Source: Symsagittifera roscoffensis (Eukaryota; Xenacoelomorpha; Acoela; Convolutidae). Taken from it: a stretch of 64,000 nucleotides of DNA. A model generated the notes under the pieces. It had not been told where the DNA came from. It saw only the letters and a program-made list of their open reading frames with translations, and ran no database searches. The stretch covers positions 39,756,759-39,820,758 of the forward strand of contig NC_087063.1 in the NCBI RefSeq assembly GCF_963678635.1, written 5' to 3'. Both the position numbers and the translations under genes were made by a program. Below, piece after piece: positions 1 through 8,800 of this stretch. How positions within the stretch are numbered: the stretch's first letter is position 1; each line of letters begins with the position of its first letter.

Positions 1-7
1 CTTGGGG

Positions 8-140
8 TCTTTCCGGTTATACCCCCTAAATGATAAAAAAAATAAAAGTTTTTATTAGAAACTTGGACTGATTTTACTTACAATTGTGCGGTTGATATCA
101 CGATTAATGAATTATGTTGAAAGCGCACTTGGCACCTTTT
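8..140. repeat. Left half of a foldback/MITE element interrupted by the giant LTR element
   Basis: The sequence just after base 7 (TCTTTCCGGTTATACCCCCT) is matched in reverse complement at 19220-19258 (GGCTTTTTTGGTTATACCCA). A related foldback occurs intact at 31646-31884. The giant element at 141-19059 therefore appears to have landed inside this non-coding inverted-repeat element, which would be about 335 bp when uninterrupted. No coding capacity is visible. The true outer boundary may lie before base 1. Confidence 0.55.
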
Positions 141-548
141 TGGAACCTGATCTAAACTACATTTTATGATTGGATAAATTAAATGTTTTACCAATGTAAA
201 GTATTTAATATTAACCAATCATGATCCATCTAACTAACAACCCACTTATTTGTAAGTGCTGAAGTTACTTGTAATTTCAGCACCAGAGAGATTTGAATTT
301 AACTTAGAAATTAGTTGGACTCTCCCGAGCACTTCAGCAGCCGCAGTAAACCAGTATACCCTAGATCTATTGAGCCTAGCAGAGACTAGTTAAACAACCT
401 GAGACTAGATAGTATAAGAGTAAGATTAGGATCGGTATTAGACTAAGAAGTTGCACGAATCTATCCGGCCGAAAATAAGATAGCGTGACGAGCAGACGGT
501 GTACCCTATCCGAAATTACTCTATGAGTTACACTTCGGTCCTAACTCA
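141..548 (+). repeat. 5' LTR of the giant Ty3/gypsy element
   Basis: Begins TGGAACCTGATC and ends ACTCA, with the identical partner at 18652-19059. A TATA-like TATAAG lies at 413-418. A GTAAGT resembling a splice donor lies at 252-257. The block from about 412 to 522 is also conserved in the diverged solo LTR at 21597-21972, which suggests it is the core promoter and R/U5 part. U3, R and U5 borders cannot be set without transcript data. Confidence 0.93.
413..418 (+). promoter_or_regulatory. TATA-like box of the LTR promoter
   Basis: TATAAG in the context AGTATAAGAGTAAGATTAGG. The same context is kept in the diverged solo LTR (21835 onward) although sequence upstream is not, which supports a promoter role. 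The start site would be roughly 440-450 by usual spacing; this is an inference. Confidence 0.45.
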
Positions 549-550
549 TC

Positions 551-568
551 TGGTGCGACCATAAGTCT
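551..568 (+). other. Primer-binding site of the giant element
   Basis: TGGTGCGACCATAAGTCT begins two bases after the LTR end. TGG as complement of a tRNA CCA tail is the usual start of a PBS. I cannot assign the tRNA with confidence; matching against the host tRNA set would decide. Confidence 0.65.
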
Positions 569-636
569 CGAACAAGACCTTAATAGATTAGAATTAACCA
601 AAATAGATTAGAAATTAGACAAAAACATTTACAAAA

Positions 637-870
637 ATGTTATACGACAATAATTTAATTGAAATGTCTCTACGACTCAATAGATCAGAGCCAATATTCC
701 GAACCATAACAGAACTACCCGGAATTGGAAGAAGACCTCGAACCAAAGACGACATACGACAAAGTAGAAACTTGCCGTATAGTTATATGATAGTTCGGCA
801 AAAGCCAGAACAAACTTTTATATTTCGAATACTACTTGCAATGAATTTAGATTTCCATTTGCAAACATAA
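637..870 (+). CDS. Small upstream ORF in the leader (77 codons), doubtful
   Basis: An ATG-initiated frame in the leader of the giant element, preceded by an A-rich stretch. The product is basic and mixed-polarity with no motif I recognise. It precedes all other frames, so if the full-length RNA is scanned it would act as an upstream ORF in front of the 155-aa ORF and gag. It may be a chance frame: the leader has several stops in the other frames and nothing else supports it. Confidence 0.25.
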   Translation: MLYDNNLIEMSLRLNRSEPIFRTITELPGIGRRPRTKDDIRQSRNLPYSYMIVRQKPEQTFIFRILLAMNLDFHLQT

Positions 871-1803
871 AACCTTGAAGTTACTCTTCAAAATCATTTC
901 AGGCGCTAAACAAATTTATTAATATACAATAACGATTGATAAAAAGATCTAAGATCGTTTTCCTAAAACTCTGCAGTATTATACAAAACATGTTTGAAAA
1001 ATATTTATTGAAAAATAAAAATAAAAATTAGTAGCATGACAATAAATGGTTAGTAATCATAAATCATCCTGTTGTTCCAGCTCCATCACCTAAAACATAA
1101 CAGCAATCATAAACCCACTAATATCATCAAAACACTAAATCTTTCCTTTACACACATTTAAAATTTTATTAAAACTTAAATTCACTTAATTTTAAACCCA
1201 GATCATCAAGGCTTATCCTTGGATCTTAAATCATTTTCTACTTAATTAAATTTCAAATTTGATCATCAAGGCTTATCCTTGGATCAAACAGAACAACTTT
1301 GTTCTCCCCCACCCACTTAATTAGTGTCTAACGACCTCAAACGTCGATTCACTACCCAACCCTTTCTAAAGACCCAAGACTAATAGAAATTTTTAAACAA
1401 AACTAATCATTCAAATTAGGATAAACAGTGAAGAACTTCGGTTATTCATCCTTCACTTGACCCCCCCTCTTACCAGACCCAGGATAAATCTTAGACTTAG
1501 TAAGTTTAAAATAGTATCTAACGAACTACTCGCGTTCTAATTATACCTGAACCTTGTGGATCGATTTACTATTCTCCAACCCTTGAACACAATCACTACC
1601 CCTAAGTAAGATTAAGTAAGTTAACACCTTAACTTATACTAGCCACGAGAAAGTAAAAAATCATTCTTCGGAATCGATATACTTTTCTCTCCAACCCTGA
1701 ACAAATAGACCCAGGCTAAGCTAACCAAAAAAATCGTAAGAACTAACAGTTTAGGAAAATAGAAATCATTTAACAACCTTTTGCATCCGTCATTCTAAAC
1801 CTT
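871..1803 (+). promoter_or_regulatory. Structured non-coding leader of the giant element
   Basis: No frame of note. It holds a 25-nt sequence repeated exactly 60 bp apart (1201-1225, 1261-1285) that can fold on itself (GATC-at-CAAGG pairing with CCTTGGATC). A looser module, a CGATT..ACT core followed by CCAACCCT, recurs at about 1346, 1561 and 1674. A further hairpin-like GTGAAG...CTTCAC lies at about 1428-1456. Such leader structures in retroviruses serve packaging, dimerisation or internal initiation; here the role is inferred only from position. Confidence 0.5.
1201..1285 (+). repeat. Duplicated 25-nt hairpin with 60 bp period
   Basis: Two identical copies of a 25-nt unit beginning GATCATCAAGG and ending CCTTGGATC start at 1201 and 1261. 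Each can form a short stem with a two-base bulge and a five-base loop. The sequence between the copies is less similar, so the hairpin itself appears to be the conserved part. Confidence 0.8.
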
Positions 1804-2271
1804 ATGTCATTTAAAAACCTAGGAAATAAACAAACAATCGTTTTACACAATTGTGAAATAGATAACAAAAAATACGACCTTGTAATCACACCTCATACAC
1901 AAACAGTTGGATACATTCGAACAAAACGACAAACACTAAAAAGAAAAATAATAACGAAACAAAGACAAATAACACGAAAAAGATTTTCAAAAAATCGAAA
2001 CGCATTTTCAGAATCAGAAACCAACAGTTTAGACGAACTTTACAAACTAAAAGAATCAATAGATAAAAATTGCCCAATTCACGATCAATTATATTTCTCT
2101 GACTCAGAAACAACTTCAAATTCATCACAAAGAGGAAAAAGAAGAATAAAAAAGCAGTACAAACACAAACCAGTACATTTATACAATTGGAATCAACCAA
2201 TTCGACACATTAATAATTACATATTAACAGTAATCGAACGAAAAAATGAGTTCAACGCACACCCCAGGTGA
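1804..2271 (+). CDS. Basic 155-aa protein upstream of gag, unknown family
   Basis: ATG-initiated frame ending 26 nt inside gag, in a different frame (gag is +1 relative to it). The product is strongly basic with lysine/arginine clusters near residues 40-65 (KRKIITKQRQ, TRKRFSKNR) and near 118-128 (RGKRRIKKQYKHK). These could be nuclear-localisation or RNA-binding segments. An acidic/serine patch (SDSETTS) lies between them. I recognise no family. An extra small basic ORF before gag is not standard for Ty3/gypsy. Position and charge invite comparison with regulatory proteins of complex retroviruses, but that is analogy only. Composition matches the A-rich gag next to it, so it belongs to the element. 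Confidence 0.6.
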   Translation: MSFKNLGNKQTIVLHNCEIDNKKYDLVITPHTQTVGYIRTKRQTLKRKIITKQRQITRKRFSKNRNAFSESETNSLDELYKLKESIDKNCPIHDQLYFSDSETTSNSSQRGKRRIKKQYKHKPVHLYNWNQPIRHINNYILTVIERKNEFNAHPR

Positions 2272-5200
2272 AGAAACTCCAGATGATGATGAAATCTTTC
2301 CTTTTATAGTAGACGCAGATACTGATAGAGGACAACACATATTTTGTCAAAATTTACTCGTAAATTTATTTGAACCCGGAATCAGTCCATGTAAAACAGA
2401 GTTCCCCGATGTAAAAATCAAAAGACAAATCATAGATCACTATCTAAAAGATATATGCAACATAACACAACAGTATGGAATCTACTCCATAGAATTCACC
2501 TCACCAAACCATAATAATAGAAAATATACAATTCAAACAGACGATCTTGATTTAGAATTTTCAAAAGTTTTTTCAGAATATATAAAAAGCATCCAATATC
2601 ATAACTCACAAAGAGCAAACTCCATATTCACCAATGAAGTTTTCGCAATAATATATAGTTATATTTCGATATTAGAAAACGAAATCCCAATAACAAATGT
2701 CTCACCGACAGAAACATCTAAACATTTAAGAGTACGACATGAAATCACACTACTCTCTAGTTATTTAAACATCATTAAAGAAAATTTCACGAAAGACGAC
2801 GTTTCACAACATACAAAACACGATCTACAAAAAATTTTGGCATGGTTCATAATAGATTATTTCACACACAATATTGATTTAATTGCACAAGCAAGAAAAA
2901 ATTTTAGACCCCAAAATTCGAACGATGATACCGCTATCACAGAACAATCAGATTATGTTTGGGACCCCGAATGGTCTCATCCAGCATTTATAAGCTTTCC
3001 ACAATCAATCTCAAGTCAAGCAATAGGTACAATATCTTACATAAGAGATTATGTAAGAGTAATACCATTAACAATTGATGCAACACCATTAAACTATAAT
3101 ACATTTTTACCCGATACACAAAATAATAGTTTAAACTCTACAGTTATACACAATGAAAACCTCAATGGAACTAGGAATCTTACTCAACAAGATATCCAGA
3201 CACCATCACACTTCATAAATGAAGAAATTGTACACACAACAACTACACAACAAAGTATTTCACCAATACGCCCAAATTTAACAACACCAAGAAATACAAA
3301 TCCTTCACAAACACAGGTAACCTTACAATCAACCGTTAAACCTTCGGTTGCCCCTAAATATTCACATATGGATTACCAAACATACAGACCCATGACAATA
3401 CCACCAAAAACACGCAAAACATTCACTAGAAACAACTTTGCAGACCATAATTATAATTATACACATCCATCAAAAACATATAATCAACCACAAAGAAATT
3501 TTAACCAATATACAAGATCTCGAAATTGGGATAACCCAATGGCCCAACCTAATTCAACAAATTTCCAAACAAATCCTCCACGGGATCACAGTGAAAATTA
3601 CCCATTTTTTCAACAAAATAAAAATAAAAAACAGACATCTTATCAAATGGATTATTTATCCTCAGATGATGATTTCTTACAACCAGATATATTTGCACAA
3701 AATACTCAAGAATATCGTAGACAAGGAATACAGAGAACACGTACAAATCATAGAAATTTTTCTCCACAACCAATAGATGCACAAAATCAACAACCAATTC
3801 AACAACAAAATCCAATTAATACACAATCTTTTCAACCAATTCAACAACAAAATCCAATGACTGCACACTCGTATCAACCATCACAAATGCAAAATGAAAT
3901 ACCACTCCCATATTATCTCCAACAACATGAGATAACAAGAAACCAACTTTCAAATTTTTCTCAAATGCCAAATGCAGCAGAATCATTACAAATGACAATG
4001 AATCCATACCTTATGGGTGGATCATCAATAACATCAAACAAACCTTTAATGGTTTTCACAGGAACAGACCCTGAATACTCTGTAGAAGATTATTTAAATG
4101 CAGTAACAGCAAACCTGATTTTAAATATTGGACCTGAACCAATAAATACGCCACTACATCAAAATTGGATACATCGACGCACAGCGTTAATACAAACAAC
4201 CTTAGATGGCGCAGCCCAAAAATGGTTTTCAGTACTACCTCTAGAAATAAAATCAAACTGGAAAAGATTTACACAAGAATTTTCAAAAATGTTTGACTCC
4301 GAAAGAAACAAACAACAACAAAGAGTTTTATGTAATGAAATTCGCAGATTACCAAACGAAACCATCAAGCAAATAGCAGTACGAATCGAAACACTAGTTC
4401 GAAAAGCATATTCATTAAATACACATGACTATAAAAACACAAAGATGACAGAAATCTTAATGATGACCTTAACACCACAATTAAGGAAAATAGCAATAAA
4501 AAAGAGAGCATCACATCCTTCTTCAATTCGAGAACCCGATTTAGATTTTCGAAAACTAGTAGACAAATTAGAACAAGCAGAAATCACGATGAAACTAGAA
4601 GAAACGGAAAATCTGAAATTACAATACGTTAACAGAATTGAAACGACTCCCACTAATATTAATAATATACAGGAATCAGAGACAGACCTCGTTGAAAAAA
4701 TCACTGAAATACTCAATATCTACGAAAAGAACCCAAACTTTAAAGGCAAACCATCTTTCAAAAAATGGTGTAATTATTGCCGACGATACGGACACAGTAT
4801 TTCCGAATGTAGACAAAAACAGCAAGACAATCAAAATAAACCTCAAAAATATAAAGAACCAAATAAATCATTCTATCAATACATGAAAAAAGATCAAAAT
4901 CTACCGAACAAAACAGTCCACAGCAACAACAGTTCAGGAAAACCACTCCCGAACAATACAAATTATACAAGAAATCAATCACCATATAACTCAAGTTATA
5001 GAGGAAGATCACCAGAACGAAGAAACACGTATAATTCATCACAAAATCACTACAATAGACCAAATAGTCGAAATAACTACTCCAGATCAAATTCAAACAC
5101 ACAACGATTTGTTTCTAGATCTAATTCCCAATCAAGAAATAACTACTATCCAAACAACCAATCACGAAATTCATCATACAATAGGAATAGAAACTACTCC

Positions 5201-5836
5201 TATAATCGAAATAGAAGTTATTCAAACAACCGAAACCAGAATTACCCGAACAATCGATCAAGGAATAACTCATATAATAGATCGAACTATAACAGACCAA
5301 ACAATAATTACCAAAATAGATCGCGAAATAATTCACAAAATCGACACTCAAGTTATAATAATCGTTATAGAAATTATTCCCAATCACCACACCGGAATAA
5401 TAATAACTATAATAATTCTAATAATCGCCACAGAAGTAGTACACCTAAACATCAAAGACAAATCAATCAAGTACAGTCAAATCCAGAAACAACATCAGAC
5501 CCTCCAGGTATTGATGACACAGTAACTGATACGTTACAACTCAATCAAATAAACTGTACATCATCAGATTCAGAAAGTGATACTGAAAACACTCTTTCTA
5601 TCAATATGATAAAAGTCGAAAATGACTATGAATCTGTCATATATGAACAACCCTTTTCATCACATATATATGAAAATCAATCAGAATTTCTTCAAAATTA
5701 TTACACTACACCCATAAATTCCACACCAACGACGCAAGAAACAAACGAGATTAACACTACAGATCAAACCAATAAAAATACCAAAACAAAATGCTTGAAT
5801 ACAAACCACATTTATCAAAATATACAAAAAGAATAA
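2246..5836 (+). CDS. gag: Gag polyprotein, 1196 aa
   Basis: Structural protein expected to form the particle and bind the RNA genome. Residues about 350-590 are disordered and Q/N/P-rich with a short repeat (QPIQQQNP). Residues about 595-790 match the Ty3-type capsid pattern (PLMVFTGTDPEYSVEDYL, a W before FSVLP, then an R-rich helical part). A single CCHC knuckle lies near residues 841-854 (CNYCRRYGHSISEC, Cx2Cx4Hx4C). Residues about 880-1080 are a long N/R/S/Y-rich low-complexity tail, probably RNA-binding. At 1196 aa it is much longer than most Ty3/gypsy Gags. The ATG at 2246 lies inside the end of the preceding frame. It ends in UAA at 5834-5836, beyond which the same frame stays open as pro-pol. 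Confidence 0.92.
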   Translation: MSSTHTPGEETPDDDEIFPFIVDADTDRGQHIFCQNLLVNLFEPGISPCKTEFPDVKIKRQIIDHYLKDICNITQQYGIYSIEFTSPNHNNRKYTIQTDDLDLEFSKVFSEYIKSIQYHNSQRANSIFTNEVFAIIYSYISILENEIPITNVSPTETSKHLRVRHEITLLSSYLNIIKENFTKDDVSQHTKHDLQKILAWFIIDYFTHNIDLIAQARKNFRPQNSNDDTAITEQSDYVWDPEWSHPAFISFPQSISSQAIGTISYIRDYVRVIPLTIDATPLNYNTFLPDTQNNSLNSTVIHNENLNGTRNLTQQDIQTPSHFINEEIVHTTTTQQSISPIRPNLTTPRNTNPSQTQVTLQSTVKPSVAPKYSHMDYQTYRPMTIPPKTRKTFTRNNFADHNYNYTHPSKTYNQPQRNFNQYTRSRNWDNPMAQPNSTNFQTNPPRDHSENYPFFQQNKNKKQTSYQMDYLSSDDDFLQPDIFAQNTQEYRRQGIQRTRTNHRNFSPQPIDAQNQQPIQQQNPINTQSFQPIQQQNPMTAHSYQPSQMQNEIPLPYYLQQHEITRNQLSNFSQMPNAAESLQMTMNPYLMGGSSITSNKPLMVFTGTDPEYSVEDYLNAVTANLILNIGPEPINTPLHQNWIHRRTALIQTTLDGAAQKWFSVLPLEIKSNWKRFTQEFSKMFDSERNKQQQRVLCNEIRRLPNETIKQIAVRIETLVRKAYSLNTHDYKNTKMTEILMMTLTPQLRKIAIKKRASHPSSIREPDLDFRKLVDKLEQAEITMKLEETENLKLQYVNRIETTPTNINNIQESETDLVEKITEILNIYEKNPNFKGKPSFKKWCNYCRRYGHSISECRQKQQDNQNKPQKYKEPNKSFYQYMKKDQNLPNKTVHSNNSSGKPLPNNTNYTRNQSPYNSSYRGRSPERRNTYNSSQNHYNRPNSRNNYSRSNSNTQRFVSRSNSQSRNNYYPNNQSRNSSYNRNRNYSYNRNRSYSNNRNQNYPNNRSRNNSYNRSNYNRPNNNYQNRSRNNSQNRHSSYNNRYRNYSQSPHRNNNNYNNSNNRHRSSTPKHQRQINQVQSNPETTSDPPGIDDTVTDTLQLNQINCTSSDSESDTENTLSINMIKVENDYESVIYEQPFSSHIYENQSEFLQNYYTTPINSTPTTQETNEINTTDQTNKNTKTKCLNTNHIYQNIQKE

Positions 5837-8800
5837 CCCAAAGAAAAAATTTGGACAATACCATTTCTCTTAGAAAGCCCAAGAAATAAAGAATTTCAAC
5901 CACCAGACCTTGAAATAGATTTTTTAATTGATTCAGGAGCAGAATCAAACATAATAAACATCCCCACATGGAATGAAATAAAAACTTTACACCCAAAGTT
6001 AATACCTCTTGAAACCTCCAGTAAGTTAGCAACAGCACAAGGATCAACATTGATAAACTACGGAAAAATCCAATTATTTCTCCTCCCCACCAGAACAATG
6101 GAACAAAGCAAAATTTTAAATAAGCCATTTAAACAAATATTCCATATCACTGACATTAAATATAATATCATTGGAATACCATTTATTTCGAAGTATATAC
6201 CAACAATTAACATACTAAATAGTAAAATATTAATCAAAGATAAATATACAAAAACAAAAGAAACATCCTTAACATTTTTTCAAAGATTAAATAAACAACC
6301 ACCATTCTTTTCAAAATTCTACCCGATATTTAACAAACAAAGAAAACACCTAAAACCACTATCAGGAAATATCTATAATTTTTCAATCAAACAAGTTCAC
6401 CAATATGATAAAGAACAAAACAAACAAAAATTTTATATGTCAGAATTTGAATTCAAACCTATTCACAAATTTTTCAAAATCACAATCTCATCCATAAAAT
6501 ATTTGAAAAATTCGAATTCAGATATCATTTCCTTACATGTCTATAACAACACACCTTACCAAGTAACATTACCTTTAGGACTTTTAGGATATTGTGAAAC
6601 CAACGCTACAATATCACCAATACACGAAAAAGCCTATCGCGTAAATAATATACTCCAATTACTAGATATTTGCCAATCTACAATTCTTAATGAAGAATTA
6701 TCTATAAATAATATAATAAGTAACGAAAACAGAAATACGGATTATTTCACAAAAACTCCATATTTCAAACCTACATTCAACATAAGTAACTACACAGAGG
6801 ACCAACAGAAATTTTTAACAATGTTTAATTTCCAACATTCACAAATAACACAAGACGAATTCGAAAAATTAGCCAAACAGCTAATAAAATATTCATCAGT
6901 CTATGCAACATCAAAATTCGATGTTGGCAAAATCAGCTCATCACTACATCTCCCGTTAAAACCAGACGCAGTTTTCAAAAAACAGAGAGCAAGTAAAGTA
7001 CCAATTCACTTACATGATAAAGTGAACAGATTACTCGATATTTTAGAACAATACAACATTATATCACCAGTTAATAAAGAAGAACAACCAAAAGGGAACA
7101 CATTCATCAACCCCGTTATCATACTAGCTAAAGGAGAATCATTGAAAATCGTTCTCGATGCTAGATACCTCAATTCACTTATAGATGAATCAAAATGTAA
7201 TTGGCCCATTGAACCAATACAAGTTATTTTAACAAAAATAAACGGCAAATACTTTACAACCGCCGATATGAATAGTGCATACAATCAAATGCCACTAGAT
7301 GAACAATCACGACGTTTAACACAATTTGTTATCGGAAACCAACAATATGAATTCAACCGCTTATTCTATGGAATATCCATAGGACCAGCAGCATTTTCAG
7401 CTTTTATGAGCAAAATTTTTAGACCACTAATACTCAAGAAAAACGCAATCACCTATTTAGACGATGTTTTTATGCAATCACAAACAAAAGACGAAATGTT
7501 CAATGTTTTAGAAAAATATCACCAAATACTTCAGAACGAAAATCTGAAGGCCGCCCCCGATAAATCACACTTCTTTTTGACAAGAGTTAAATTCTTAGGA
7601 CATAATATAGAAAGAAAAACAATCACTCCATTGAAATCACGCATTGACGCTATTCAAAAACTTCAACCACCAACAAATAAAAAGAAAATCCAAGAATTTC
7701 TTGGAATGTTAAACTTTTTAAGTAAATATGTTTATAAAATGCAATTATATCTACGACCATTTTATAACATCCTTAGACAACAAAATAATTTTGAATGGAA
7801 CACAGAACATCAAACACGATTTGAAGAAATAAAAAAACTTTTAACTGAACAAATTTCAAACACAATTCCAGACTCAAATCAACCATTTTATGCAATGTGC
7901 GATGCTTCGAACTTTGGCATCGGTGCAGCACTATTACAATCACATAATGGTACAAATAAAATGAACCTCATATCAGCAAATTCTCGATTATTCACTCAAG
8001 CAGAGCTACGACTCTCAACTCTAATGAGAGAATGTACAGCCATAATATATACACTGACAGAATATGAATTTCTGATACTTGGATCAAAACATCCAACAGT
8101 TCTATTCACAGACCATAAACCAATCATCTTTCTCTTTACACAAAAATCTAACCCAAACCACCGAGTTTATAGATTTCAACTAATTCTAATGAAATTTCCA
8201 AACTTACATATAGTTTGGACTGCAGGAAAAAATCTTGCATTACCAGACACCTTAAGTCGAAATACACCACCTGAATTACTTACACGAAAAACAACAGTTG
8301 AAATACCCAAAAACATAAAATTCTACCTTGCAGAAAACGAAACATCACCCCGATTGGAATGCAAATATGCAGTAAAAACTGATATTGAACAATCACAAAT
8401 AAATAATTTACAACATTTCCCACTTTATTTAGATTGTCAAAATAATCATTATGAAGTTGATTTACTTGGAACATCAACTTTCAAACCAATCCCATATTCT
8501 CAATGGATAAAAAATAACACCCAACAAAAACGAACAAAACAACACCCGCCTAAAAAAGACCATTTTCCACTAATTGAAAAAGAAGATTTAACTGATAAAA
8601 TAAATTTATCAGGACCACAAACAAATGATTCAAAATACAAAATAAATCAAGTTTTTGACCTTCACGACCCACTTGACACAATACCCTTATCTAAATTAGA
8701 AATCGAAAACATTTTTCTCCCCCCAACAGAAACAATTACAATTTCAACACTGAAACAATATCAAAACCTTGACCCAGTAATTCGACAACTGAAATCATGG

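Noticed and set aside
2241..2247. A AAA AAT heptamer in phase at the end of the 155-aa ORF, resembling a -1 frameshift site into gag
   Set aside because: Gag is in the +1 frame relative to this ORF, so a -1 shift cannot lead into it; gag has its own ATG at 2246.
3438..3776. Isoleucine/histidine-rich frame inside gag, and similar frames at 5109-5525 and the minus-strand frames across gag, pol and env
   Set aside because: They are shadows of the A-rich coding frames, with biased low-complexity composition.
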